This document shows positions 17,998 through 26,258 of a stretch of DNA of 64,000 nt, piece after piece; the first letter of the stretch is position 1; each line of letters starts with the position of its first letter. The stretch is from positions 9,622-73,621 of the forward strand of contig CAZYTX010000014.1 in NCBI GenBank assembly GCA_964650485.1, read 5' to 3'. Made by a program: the position numbers and the translations under genes. Under the pieces are notes generated by a model, which saw only the letters and a list, made by a program, of their open reading frames with translations, had not been told where the DNA came from and searched no databases. The DNA comes from CAZYTX01 sp964650485 (GTDB taxonomy: Bacteria > RBG-13-61-14 > DATKZS01).

Positions 17998-18620
17998 AGC
18001 CAAGGCTAAGAAGAGAGCAGATACTAAGCGCTGCCACATCGGTGTTTGCGGCAAAGGGATATCAGAGGGCGAGCGTGACTGACATAATAAACGCCGCGGG
18101 CATAGCAAGGGGCACATTCTACCTGTACTTCGAGGGAAAGCGGGAGATATTCGCCGAGCTGGTGGACGTGCTTTTGGTAAGGCTCACAAACTGCATGAGA
18201 AGGGTGGACCTCGCACCCGGCAACCCGCCATGGACCGAGCAGATAAGGGCCAACGTGACCAGGATCGCGACCATCCTAGCCGAGGAGCGCGAGCTGACCA
18301 TGATCCTCTACAACCACGCCATGGGCCTGGACGAGGACTTCGACAAAAAGATACAGGAGTTCTACCAGGCCATAACTGCGCGCACCGAGGCGGCTTTCAG
18401 ACTGGGCCAGGAAATGGGCCTTCTGAGAAATGACCTGGACCCAAGGCTGGCCGCCTATCACCTGGTGGGCAGCGTAAAGGAGGTCATGTACCACTCGGCA
18501 AGGGGGGGGCTGGACATGCCCGTGGAAGGCCTGGTCAAAGAGCTTATGAGCTACTCCACCGAGGGTATCCTGGAAAAGGCGCCCCGGAAAAAAGGGGCAC
18601 GAAGTAAAAAACGTAGATGA
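17994..18620 (+). CDS. TetR-family transcriptional regulator
   Basis: 208 residues from GTG 17994 (GTGA overlap with the synthetase stop). The N-terminal helix-turn-helix is clear: EQILSAATSVFAAKGYQRASVTDIINAAGIARGTFYLYFEGKREIF in the standard order. The C-terminal ligand domain is helical (about 80-195), with a basic tail (KAPRKKGARSKKRR). Position after an acyl-CoA synthetase and dehydrogenase suggests control of fatty acid or acyl-CoA use, with an acyl-CoA as the likely inducer; this is inference. The stop overlaps the next ATG. Confidence 0.93.
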   Translation: MKPRLRREQILSAATSVFAAKGYQRASVTDIINAAGIARGTFYLYFEGKREIFAELVDVLLVRLTNCMRRVDLAPGNPPWTEQIRANVTRIATILAEERELTMILYNHAMGLDEDFDKKIQEFYQAITARTEAAFRLGQEMGLLRNDLDPRLAAYHLVGSVKEVMYHSARGGLDMPVEGLVKELMSYSTEGILEKAPRKKGARSKKRR

Positions 18621-20740
18621 CCCGTGTTAAAACCCACGACACCCCGGACCTTGTATTGCCCGCTCCATGGAGCGTTGAGAAAGGGCCGGGGCAGTACCGG
18701 CCAAAAGACCCCCCCCTGCTCACGGTCAGCGGGTACTCCCGGGACATAGAGCCTCTGACAAAGGCCCTCTCAATCCGTTGCGGGACCGGGCGAGACAAGT
18801 CCGGGCCGGGGAAACGACCGCTCCTCGTGCTGGGGGACCCCAGCGACCTAGCCGGGCCGCTCGGGCGGCTTGAAGAAATGCTCGGCAATATAGCCCGCCG
18901 CTCCCTGAAAGAACAGGCATATATTATCGAGGTGCGGCCCTCCGGAGTGATGGCCGCGGCAGGGGGCGAGCCCGGGCTGTTCCACGCCGCAATCACCCTG
19001 GGCCACCTGGTCTCGCCGGAAGGGGCACTGCCCTGCTGCTCCATTCTCGACCGGCCGGCCCTGGCCCGTCGGGCAATGTTGGTGGACCTCTCCAGGGGAA
19101 GGGTGCCAAGGCCCGGTGCCCTGCGTAAACTTGTGGACCTGGCCGCGGCGCTTAAATACAACCAGCTCACCTTCAACATCGAGCACGTCTTTCCATGCCC
19201 GGCCAGGCCCGAAATAGGCAAGGGCCACGACCCCCTAACCCCCGATGACCTAGCCGACCTGGACCAGTACGCGCATGAGAGATGCGTTGAGATAATACCC
19301 TTCCAGCAGTCACTGGGCCACATGAGGGGCATACTTTCCCTGCCCGGGTACAGGGGCCTCGCGTTCGACAAGGAGCTGCTCTGGTCCCTGGACCCCTCAA
19401 ACGATAAAATATACGAGGTCCTCTCCGACCTCTACGACGCCCAGATAAACGCCACACGCTCTTCCATGTTCCACGCCGGGTGCGACGAGCCCTTTGACAT
19501 ACTGAAAAATTTCGAGCCTGCGAGGTGGGGCGGACGGACACCCGGCCGGGTCATCAGCGACCACCTCACAAGGCTCCACCAAATGCTATCGCAAAAGGGC
19601 CGCACCATGATGGCATGGGCCGACGCGGTGCTTTCCCAGCCCGAGGCACTGCCCCTGCTGCCGGACGATCTGGTGCTCTGCATCTGGATGTACGGGAGCG
19701 GCGACCTGGAAGGCCCGGAACATTACAGGAAAAGCATCGAGCCGGTCGCGGAGAGGGGGCTGCCTTTCTACGCCTGCACCTCTTCCTGGAGCCTGATGAA
19801 GCTCTTCCCGGACCTCGCGGTCATGCGCGCCAACCACGACTCCTTCATACCCGAGGCCAAGCGACTGGGGGCCATGGGAGCAATGATCACCGTGTGGGGC
19901 GACATGGGCCACATGAACCTGCCCGGCCTGGAGCCTTATCCGCTTGCGTATGGGGCCAGACATTTCTGGGAGGATGCGCCGAACAACGGGACCGATTTCG
20001 ACCGGGCCTTCTCCTGGACCCTGCTGAGAGGCGCGGCCGGGGCGTCCGCACAGCTTTGCGGGACACTCGATGAAGTAAACCGGGTGCTGAAAGGGCCCGC
20101 GGGCATGGCAGGAGTGGGGTTCCTGCTGTTGTTCGAGGAGCCGCTCTCCACAGGCTTTCTTGCAAACAAGGATGCAGCAAAGGGACCGCCCGCCAAAGCG
20201 CAGAGACTGGCGGAAGCCGCGCACGCGCTCGCCGGGGCCTCCGAGAAGGCCCGCGGCCTGCTCTCGGAGATGGCCATACGGAGCTGTATCGCGCCCGGGT
20301 TCGCAGCGGACCGGTGGTGGCTGGACCAGCACCTCCCGGCCCTGCAGCTCCAGGCCCTGGCGACAAAGCTTCTTCTGGCAAGCCATCTCAGCAAGCACTG
20401 GCCGGAGCGAGAAAAGTCCGGGGAATTCGATGAAGTACTGGAGACCGCGGCCGGCTTATGCGACTTTGCCGCGAGGCTGCTCAAGGTGTGTTGCCTCATC
20501 CTCAAGGGAAGGTGGCTATCCAGCTCAAAGTACTCTGACCTGGACTTGAACCTGGCAAGGTACGAGAGGCTCATTGACGCATGGGACAAGCGCGCCGTAC
20601 AGTTCAGGTCATACAGACAAGACCTGCAAAACGGCAAGCTGCCCGCAGACATGCCTGGACTCGAGACCTTGACAGCCCTTTCACCCTCGGGCTACTCTTT
20701 TGACATGCTTGCGGAGATGGGGCTCAAGGGCCTGCTTTAA
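18617..20740 (+). CDS. glycoside hydrolase family 20-like protein, apparently cytoplasmic
   Basis: 707 residues. The N-terminal domain (about 30-150) resembles the GH20 beta/alpha domain 2. The barrel contains KYNQLTFNIEH, EIIPFQQSLGHM and the catalytic pair in HAGCDEP (D290, E291), where GH20 hexosaminidases have HxGGDE. These enzymes cleave terminal N-acetylhexosamines by substrate-assisted catalysis. The glycine before the aspartate is cysteine here. The C-terminal 200 residues are helical and unlike typical hexosaminidases. There is no signal peptide, so it should act on internalised sugars or recycled wall fragments. It overlaps the TetR stop by four bases. Confidence 0.75.
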   Translation: MTRVKTHDTPDLVLPAPWSVEKGPGQYRPKDPPLLTVSGYSRDIEPLTKALSIRCGTGRDKSGPGKRPLLVLGDPSDLAGPLGRLEEMLGNIARRSLKEQAYIIEVRPSGVMAAAGGEPGLFHAAITLGHLVSPEGALPCCSILDRPALARRAMLVDLSRGRVPRPGALRKLVDLAAALKYNQLTFNIEHVFPCPARPEIGKGHDPLTPDDLADLDQYAHERCVEIIPFQQSLGHMRGILSLPGYRGLAFDKELLWSLDPSNDKIYEVLSDLYDAQINATRSSMFHAGCDEPFDILKNFEPARWGGRTPGRVISDHLTRLHQMLSQKGRTMMAWADAVLSQPEALPLLPDDLVLCIWMYGSGDLEGPEHYRKSIEPVAERGLPFYACTSSWSLMKLFPDLAVMRANHDSFIPEAKRLGAMGAMITVWGDMGHMNLPGLEPYPLAYGARHFWEDAPNNGTDFDRAFSWTLLRGAAGASAQLCGTLDEVNRVLKGPAGMAGVGFLLLFEEPLSTGFLANKDAAKGPPAKAQRLAEAAHALAGASEKARGLLSEMAIRSCIAPGFAADRWWLDQHLPALQLQALATKLLLASHLSKHWPEREKSGEFDEVLETAAGLCDFAARLLKVCCLILKGRWLSSSKYSDLDLNLARYERLIDAWDKRAVQFRSYRQDLQNGKLPADMPGLETLTALSPSGYSFDMLAEMGLKGLL

Positions 20741-20776
20741 TACTTACAAACATAGAAACCGGAAAGGGAGTGGAGC

Positions 20777-22099
20777 ATGGAAGAGGTCAAGATACCGTGG
20801 GGCGGGGATGAGCGGCTGCCGCTGTCAATCCCTCCGGGCTGGAGGGTGGTGGCACAGGGCGAGGCGTCGGCCCGGGAGCGCTTCCAGGACCTTGCCGGGG
20901 CCATACGCGAGCGTCTGGACCAACCGGTGGGATCGCCTCCACTGCGCGAGCTCGTAAAGCCCGACTCGAAGATCGCTCTCATCATGGACGACCCGGGAAG
21001 GCCCACCCCGGTGCACAAGCTGGCCGCGCCCGTGCTGGATTACCTCCTTGAAGCCGGCGCCAGGCCCGAGAACGTGACAGGCCTGTTCGCCATCGGCACC
21101 CACGCCATGATGAGCGACCAGGAGATGAGGGCCCGGGCGGGTGAGTCGGTTGCCGGGCGCATCGAGCTTCGCTGCTTCGACTGCAACGACCAGTCGGCCT
21201 TTGTACGCCTCGGCCGCACCGGTCGCGGCACCGAGGTGATGTTGAACCGGCTGGCGGTTGAGGCCGACTTGCGTGTGCTCATCGGCACCATCGAGGCCCA
21301 TCCCCAGGCCGGGTTCGGGGGTGGTTACAAGAACATCCTCCCCGGCCTGGCCGCGGGCAAGAGCATAGGCCACAACCACCTCATAACACCCTCTCCGGAG
21401 GCCTACAACATGATAGGCACTCTCCCGGAGGAAAATCCCATGCGCCTTGACCTGGAGGAAGCAGGGAGGATGATAAAGGGCCCCACCTTCATACTGAACT
21501 CTATACTGGACCCGGGCCTTGCGCCGGTGGCACTGGTGGCCGGGGACGCGGTCAAGGCCCACCGCGAGGGGGTGAGGCTCTCGCGCGAGATGTACGGGGT
21601 GCGCCTGCCGGGCAAAGCCGACGTGGTCATAGCCAGCGCCTATCCCATGGACCAGGACCTGCGTCAGGCTGGCAAGGCGGTGCTGAACGTGGCCGGGGCC
21701 TGCCGGCCGGGAGGTGTGATAGTGGTTTTCATGAGGTGCGAGCAGGGTCTTGGCAACGTTGGCCTTCCCAGGTTCGCTGCCCCCCTGTCCCTGGTGCGGG
21801 GGGTGACAAAACTCCTTGGCAGCAGGGGCATCTTTTTCATAAGCAGCCACCTTCCCTCCGCTGTCCCGGTGGAGGCCCGCTTCCTGGTCAACATGGGCCT
21901 GCAGATGATGAAGGACAGTCAGGTGCTGCTATTCTCTCCCAGGCTGAAAGAGGTTGCCGCGGACAGGTTCCCGCCTGTGCTCTTCGATGACCAGAGGTCT
22001 TTGTTTGCCGAGGCGGGCCGCTTAACGGGCAAGGATGCGCCGGAGGTGGCTGTGATCCATCAGGGCGGGGTCAGCTTCCCGGTGTTTTCCGGCCCCTGA
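20777..22099 (+). CDS. LarA-family protein (nickel-pincer lactate racemase homologue)
   Basis: 440 residues, close to LarA. All residues known to matter in Lactobacillus LarA have counterparts: H109 in AIGTHAMM, H175 in IEAHPQAGFGGGYKN with K185, and histidines at 199/201 in GHNHL. LarA racemises lactate, and relatives act on other 2-hydroxy acids, using a nickel-pincer nucleotide made by LarB, LarC and LarE. None of those is in the window, so the cofactor must come from elsewhere. It follows the GH20 gene by 36 bases. The last 40 bases overlap the convergent GNAT gene. Confidence 0.85.
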   Translation: MEEVKIPWGGDERLPLSIPPGWRVVAQGEASARERFQDLAGAIRERLDQPVGSPPLRELVKPDSKIALIMDDPGRPTPVHKLAAPVLDYLLEAGARPENVTGLFAIGTHAMMSDQEMRARAGESVAGRIELRCFDCNDQSAFVRLGRTGRGTEVMLNRLAVEADLRVLIGTIEAHPQAGFGGGYKNILPGLAAGKSIGHNHLITPSPEAYNMIGTLPEENPMRLDLEEAGRMIKGPTFILNSILDPGLAPVALVAGDAVKAHREGVRLSREMYGVRLPGKADVVIASAYPMDQDLRQAGKAVLNVAGACRPGGVIVVFMRCEQGLGNVGLPRFAAPLSLVRGVTKLLGSRGIFFISSHLPSAVPVEARFLVNMGLQMMKDSQVLLFSPRLKEVAADRFPPVLFDDQRSLFAEAGRLTGKDAPEVAVIHQGGVSFPVFSGP

Positions 22100-22572
22100 C
22101 ATGCGAGCGCCTTGTCCATGAGGTAGGCGTCCCGGCCGGGTCCGTAGTAGCCCTGGAGCACGGCCCTGGTGAAAAAGCCCCATTTCCTGTAGAGGGCGGT
22201 TCCCGCCCGGTTGTCAACCGCCACCTGGAGGATTATCCTCACAACGCCCCTCTGGCAGGCCCTGTCCTCGATGTGCCCCATGAGCACGTCGCCGATGCCT
22301 TTGCCCCGCTTCCCCGGGTGCACGTCAATGGTGACGAGCTGTGCGGCTCGGGGGCCGGCGTAATACACCATGTAGAATGCGGCCAGCCGCCCGCGCTCGA
22401 ATGCTCCCGCGCACTCGCAGTCCGGGTCCTGGAGGTAGCTTAGGAAGGTCTCCCTGCCAAAGGCCGTCTCCGGCGGGAAGCAGAGCCTGTCCAGCTCGGT
22501 CACGGCATCGAGGTCATCTGTGGAGAGTCTTCGGAGGACTATGGAAGGTTCTTCTCTTATAAGCTTGGGCAT
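22060..22572 (-). CDS. GNAT-family N-acetyltransferase
   Basis: 170 residues. The GNAT acetyl-CoA site is seen in VTIDVHPGKRGKGIGDVLMGHIED (the R/QxxGxG/A motif as RGKGIG), followed by LQVAVDNRAGTALYRKWGF, the RimI-like motif B. It probably acetylates a small molecule or a protein N-terminus. It is convergent with the LarA gene, and its last 13 codons lie within the 3' end of that gene, an overlap that is real since both frames keep their family-typical length. Confidence 0.88.
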   Translation of the reverse strand: MPKLIREEPSIVLRRLSTDDLDAVTELDRLCFPPETAFGRETFLSYLQDPDCECAGAFERGRLAAFYMVYYAGPRAAQLVTIDVHPGKRGKGIGDVLMGHIEDRACQRGVVRIILQVAVDNRAGTALYRKWGFFTRAVLQGYYGPGRDAYLMDKALACQGPENTGKLTPP

Positions 22573-22649
22573 TGTTCAGGTGTGGGGTGTGAGGTTTGAA
22601 TTTTGGGGCTCTTGCGAATCATATTTTCGTCGAGTTCAAGCTCTAACCG

Positions 22650-23711
22650 CTAGCGCAGCTTGGCTTCCACGTCCTCGCGGTTTATCACCACCCGCCGGCC
22701 CGAGATCTCCGGGGCCTCGAACATGATGTCGTGCATTATGTCCTCGAAGATGGTGCGCAGGGCCCGGGCCCCCAGCTTCCTGCGCCTCGCGTAGCGGGCT
22801 ATGCTGTAGAGCGCCTTTTCCGAGACCTCGAGCTCGATACCGTCCATGGAAAGCAGGTGGGTGTACTCGCGCAGTATGGAGTCCGGCGGCTCTGTGATGA
22901 CTCTCACCAGTTCGTGCTCGGTGAGCTCTGCTAGCTCCGAGATCACCGGAATGCGGCCCACCAACTCGGTGATGAGCCCATACTCCAGCAGGTCCTCCAC
23001 CTGCACACGCTCATCCACCGGGACCAGGAGGCCGGGCCCCTCCTCGTAAGACTTGAAGCCCGGCTTGCGCGAGTGCCTCCCACGCTTCATGTCGCTGAAG
23101 GTGCCGGCGCAGACAAAAAGGATATTGGTGGTGTCCATCTGCACGAAGTCGTGCTTGCTCCAGTGCTGGGTGATGTTGTAGGGCACAAAGACCGTGGTCC
23201 CCTCCAGGAGCTTCAAAAGCGCCTGCTGCACCCCTTCGCCGCCGATGTCGCGTGACCCGGCCCCGGTGCGCTCGCCGTGGTTTCGGCGCGCTATCTTGTC
23301 TATCTCGTCAACGAACACGATCCCCTGCTGGGCCACGTCCACGTCAAGGTCCGCGGCGAACAGGAGCTCGCCCAGCATCACCTCCACGTCCTTGCCGTAG
23401 TAGCCGGCCTCGGTGTACTCGGTGGAGTCAACCACGGCAAAGGGAACGTCCAGTATCTGGGCAAGGTTCCTGGCAAGGTGGGTTTTGCCGCACCCGCTGG
23501 GGCCGATCAGCAGCACGTTTGACTTTCGAAGCACCGGCTCATCCCCCGAGAGCGGCACCCCGCCCTTCCTGGTGCGCTTGAAATGGTTATAGGCCGCGAT
23601 GGACAGGGTGCGCTTGGCGCGGTCCTGTCCTATTACGTACATGTCCAGATAGGTGTTGATCTCCCTGGGAGTGGGTATTTCCTCCCCTGTTATCGGAAGT
23701 TGCTTGCCCAT
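22650..23711 (-). CDS. ClpX-like AAA+ unfoldase lacking the zinc-binding domain
   Basis: 353 residues from the ATG at 23711, which has GGAGGG upstream; the longer frame to 23906 is antisense to the TonB start. The AAA+ core is ClpX-type: Walker A GPSGCGKT (70-77), pore loop GYYG (103-106, GYVG in ClpX), Walker B IVFVDEID, the GEGVQQALLKLLEG stretch and sensor/arginine segments. Differences: no N-terminal C4 zinc domain (protein begins MGKQLPITGEEIPTPREI), the RKH loop is replaced by QHWSKHDF, and the ClpP-binding IGF loop is shortened to RKPGFKSY. It may not partner ClpP. No clpP is adjacent. A typical ClpX presumably exists elsewhere. Confidence 0.85.
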   Translation of the reverse strand: MGKQLPITGEEIPTPREINTYLDMYVIGQDRAKRTLSIAAYNHFKRTRKGGVPLSGDEPVLRKSNVLLIGPSGCGKTHLARNLAQILDVPFAVVDSTEYTEAGYYGKDVEVMLGELLFAADLDVDVAQQGIVFVDEIDKIARRNHGERTGAGSRDIGGEGVQQALLKLLEGTTVFVPYNITQHWSKHDFVQMDTTNILFVCAGTFSDMKRGRHSRKPGFKSYEEGPGLLVPVDERVQVEDLLEYGLITELVGRIPVISELAELTEHELVRVITEPPDSILREYTHLLSMDGIELEVSEKALYSIARYARRRKLGARALRTIFEDIMHDIMFEAPEISGRRVVINREDVEAKLR

Positions 23712-23814
23712 GTTTGCCCTCCGTCTAGGGTTTATACTAGCCATAAAGGCACGCGCTTTCAAGTGCCGGTCAAAGACAAATGAGGCCCTGATATGGGCGG
23801 CCCGGCGCGCTTTA

Positions 23815-23843
23815 TTGACACATTCCAAAGCTCTCCTTAATCT
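23815..23843 (+). promoter_or_regulatory. sigma-70 promoter candidate for tonB
   Basis: TTGACA at 23815-23820, 17 bases, then TAATCT (three of six matches, including the key T1, A2 and T6). It would start transcription about 4 bases before the ATG, giving an almost leaderless message, so it is doubtful. Confidence 0.3.
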
Positions 23844-23853
23844 AGATACTGGT

Positions 23854-24765
23854 ATGAGGAAGGCAAGGACATCCTGGCTGGTGGCAATAGCCGTGTCCGC
23901 GCTCATTCACGCGGGAGTGCTCCACTCGTACCCTTTTGCAGCGGGGGAGAAGAACATTGCCCGGCCCGAGATAGTCGAGCTGGTACCACTGCCCAGGGAG
24001 GATAAAAAGACCAGGGAGACGGAACACGAGCGGGACCTTAAAGGCCAGGTGGTGGACCTGGGACCCGAGCGCCCCTCGGACAAGGCGCCTTCAGAGGACA
24101 CCCGCTTCCTTTCGGAGAGGAACATGCGCACTGACCTCGAGACCGTGAAGCACAGCATGAAAAGGACCGGCTCGCCCGAGCGGCCGTCTGTAAACAAGGA
24201 GTCGCTCCGGGAGCCTTACAAAAACTCCCCTTCCGCAGGGCGACAAGGCGGCCGGGGAGAGGATGGCAGCATAAAAAGACCAGACAAGGGAGAGGGCCTC
24301 AAGTCCGGCACGCCGGGCCATGGGTCCCGGGACTACTCGCGGGACGATCTCATGGTCAGCATGGCCGACATAAAGCATGCACTGAAGGCGGACGACGGGT
24401 CCATTGACTACCTGCCCGATGTGCTCAAAGGCGAGCTCACAGCACTCAACGCCAGGAAGTACACCTATGCCGCCTTCTATAACAGGATGAAGAAGGTGAT
24501 AAGCTTTTACTGGGAGCCGGGGAGCGCCATTTCGAAGATTAACTGGACCGGCGCCACCCTGGAGACCAGGCTCCAGGTGGTCATAAACAGGGACGGCGGC
24601 CTGGACAGGGTCGAGATATTGACGTCGAGCGGCTTCCCTCTGGTTGACGCCGCGGCAGTCCGGGCCATGAGGAAAGCCGCGCCTTTTTACAACGTACCCC
24701 CCGGACTGCTGAACGACAAGGGACAACTGGACGACGTGTGGTCCTTCTACGTAACCTCGGGGTGA
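23854..24765 (+). CDS. TonB-family energy transducer
   Basis: 303 residues from the ATG at 23854. An N-terminal membrane anchor (about 7-25, WLVAIAVSALIHAGVLHSYPF, with the conserved TM serine/histidine pattern) is followed by a charged periplasmic linker (about 45-175, rich in K, R, E and G, few prolines) and a C-terminal TonB domain (about 205-303: LQVVINRDGGLDRVEILTSSGFPLVDAAAVRAMRKAAPF). TonB couples proton-motive force to outer-membrane receptors. No exbB/exbD or receptor is nearby. The linker is more charged and less proline-rich than usual. Divergent from the ClpX-like gene. Confidence 0.85.
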   Translation: MRKARTSWLVAIAVSALIHAGVLHSYPFAAGEKNIARPEIVELVPLPREDKKTRETEHERDLKGQVVDLGPERPSDKAPSEDTRFLSERNMRTDLETVKHSMKRTGSPERPSVNKESLREPYKNSPSAGRQGGRGEDGSIKRPDKGEGLKSGTPGHGSRDYSRDDLMVSMADIKHALKADDGSIDYLPDVLKGELTALNARKYTYAAFYNRMKKVISFYWEPGSAISKINWTGATLETRLQVVINRDGGLDRVEILTSSGFPLVDAAAVRAMRKAAPFYNVPPGLLNDKGQLDDVWSFYVTSG

Positions 24766-24828
24766 AAAGCCCGCCCGAAGAGCGGACTGCCCTCCTTAAC
24801 CGGCAACGTATTTAATGCAAGCAAAGAT

Positions 24829-24913
24829 TTTTCACGCAGAGGCGCAAAGAACGCCAAGGTATGCATCTATTTTATTTATCTCTTAGCGCCTTTTCGTCCT
24901 CGCGTGAAATAAA
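24829..24913. repeat. short dispersed repeat with TTTCACGC/GCGTGAAA ends
   Basis: About 85 bases between tonB and asd. TTTCACGCAGAGGCGC at the left and GCGTGAAATAAA at the right are inverted arms. The same end sequence (TTTATTTCACGCA / TGCGTGAAATAAA) bounds a larger element at 34191-34443. No protein is encoded. Confidence 0.6.
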
Positions 24914-24957
24914 CCTTATTATGTGGCAACAACAGCCGGTGAGGGTTCCTGCCGGCC

Positions 24958-25983
24958 TTACAAGAGCCGCATGGCCTTCATCTTCTCTGCTATCTGCACG
25001 GCGTTGAGCGCCGCTCCCTTCCTTATGTTGTCGGCCACGCAGATCATGTCTATGCAGTTCTTTGCGGAGATGTCCTCCCTTATGCGTCCTACGTAAACCT
25101 CGTCCTTGCCCGAGGCCATGAGAGGATAAGGCCAGGCCTTTTTTTCATGGTCGTCAACCACCGCAAGCCCCGGGGCCTTCTTCAGGACCTTTCTGGCCTC
25201 GGAGACGGCTAGCTTTTCCCTCGTCTGCACGTTCAGTGCCTCGGTATGGCCGTTTATAACCGGCACGCGCACGCAGGTGGCGCTGACATTGAGCCGGGAG
25301 AGCCCCATAATCTTGCGGGTCTCCCTCTGCATCTTTGCCTCTTCCTCGTAATAGCCCGGCATCTCCGGCGCAGGTCCCGATATCTGCGGTATGAGGTTCC
25401 CCACGATGGGCACCGGGTACTCAAAGGCTTTGAGCTTTTTGCCCGCGGCCATGGCCCTTACCTGATCTTCCATCTCCGCAACCGCCTTGCTGCCGGTGCC
25501 TGATACGGCCTGGTACGTGGACACCACCACCCTTTTCAGGCCCGCGGCCCTGTGAAGCGGTCCCAGGGCCACAACCATCTGGATGGTCGAGCAGTTGGGG
25601 TTGGATACGAAACCCTTGTGGCCCCTCAATGCCTCGGGGTTGACCTCGGGCACCACCAGGGGCACCCGCTTGTCCATGCGATAGTCCTTGCCGTTGTCTA
25701 TCACCACGCACCCGCGCTTGACAGCCTCCCACCCGAACACCTTGGAGGCGCCCGAGGCCCCCTCGGTCCCGGCGAAGAAGGCGACGTCGAAACCGTCGAA
25801 CTCATGGGCCGCGGCCTTCCTCACCTTGTAGCGCCTGCCGGCAACCTTTTCATAGCGCTCCCGGGTGGCGAGGATCTTGAGCTCTTTCACCGGGAGCTTC
25901 CCGCGCTCGTTCAGAACCTCCACCATCTTCGAGCCAACCAGCCCGATGCCCACAACAACCACCTTGTAGCCCTGTTTTTTCAT
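24958..25983 (-). CDS. asd: aspartate-semialdehyde dehydrogenase
   Basis: 341 residues. It catalyses NADPH-dependent reduction of aspartyl phosphate to aspartate semialdehyde, the branch point to lysine/diaminopimelate, threonine and methionine. Visible features: dinucleotide motif VVVGIGLVGSKMV, phosphate-binding FAGTEGASGASK, catalytic cysteine C131 in SNPNCSTIQMV, STYQAVSGTGSKA, and the substrate-binding RVPVINGHTEALN. GAGAGGAGG precedes the ATG. It stands alone, with a long leader (25984-26148) that contains a strong terminator hairpin, suggesting attenuation control. Confidence 0.96.
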   Translation of the reverse strand: MKKQGYKVVVVGIGLVGSKMVEVLNERGKLPVKELKILATRERYEKVAGRRYKVRKAAAHEFDGFDVAFFAGTEGASGASKVFGWEAVKRGCVVIDNGKDYRMDKRVPLVVPEVNPEALRGHKGFVSNPNCSTIQMVVALGPLHRAAGLKRVVVSTYQAVSGTGSKAVAEMEDQVRAMAAGKKLKAFEYPVPIVGNLIPQISGPAPEMPGYYEEEAKMQRETRKIMGLSRLNVSATCVRVPVINGHTEALNVQTREKLAVSEARKVLKKAPGLAVVDDHEKKAWPYPLMASGKDEVYVGRIREDISAKNCIDMICVADNIRKGAALNAVQIAEKMKAMRLL

Positions 25984-26009
25984 CTCGCCTCCTCTCCAGA
26001 ACTAAGAGA

Positions 26010-26045
26010 CAAAAAATTAAGGCCGCCTTTTTATGAAAGACGGCC
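26010..26045 (-). terminator. attenuator-type terminator in the asd leader
   Basis: On the minus strand GGCCGTCTTT and AAAGGCGGCC form a ten-pair stem (one G-U) with a five-base loop, followed by TTAATTTTTTG. It ends about 27 bases before the asd ATG and lies downstream of the only good promoter. A GCCGGGC segment overlapping its 5' arm can instead pair with GCCCGGC about 50 bases upstream, giving an antiterminator. Confidence 0.8.
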
Positions 26046-26154
26046 CGGCATCTGGGCGATTAAGGCAATACTTACCCGACTCGCCCCCGCCGGGCAATGC
26101 CCTTTCGAGTCAAACACGATCTTATTCGTTCTCCCGCGTTCATCTTAAAAGCGA

Positions 26155-26183
26155 ATTATACAGATTTGCACCCCTGATGTCAA
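26155..26183 (-). promoter_or_regulatory. perfect-consensus sigma-70 promoter of asd
   Basis: Read on the minus strand: TTGACA (26183-26178), 17 bases, TATAAT (26160-26155). Start is expected near 26148, making a leader of about 165 bases. A second TTGACA repeats immediately upstream. Confidence 0.88.
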
Positions 26184-26258
26184 TGTCAATTTAAGCTTGC
26201 TTGTCAGGTTTTTGTGACCAGGGAGGTGGCGGACCGGGAACAAATGCAGGTGTTTTCA

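Noticed and set aside
23712..23906. 66-residue N-terminal extension of the ClpX-like protein
   Set aside because: It is antisense to the TonB upstream and start region, has no zinc motif, and the ATG at 23711 has its own ribosome site.
25984..26148. Lysine or SAM riboswitch before asd
   Set aside because: The conserved cores of these riboswitches are not visible; only a generic terminator/antiterminator pairing can be supported.
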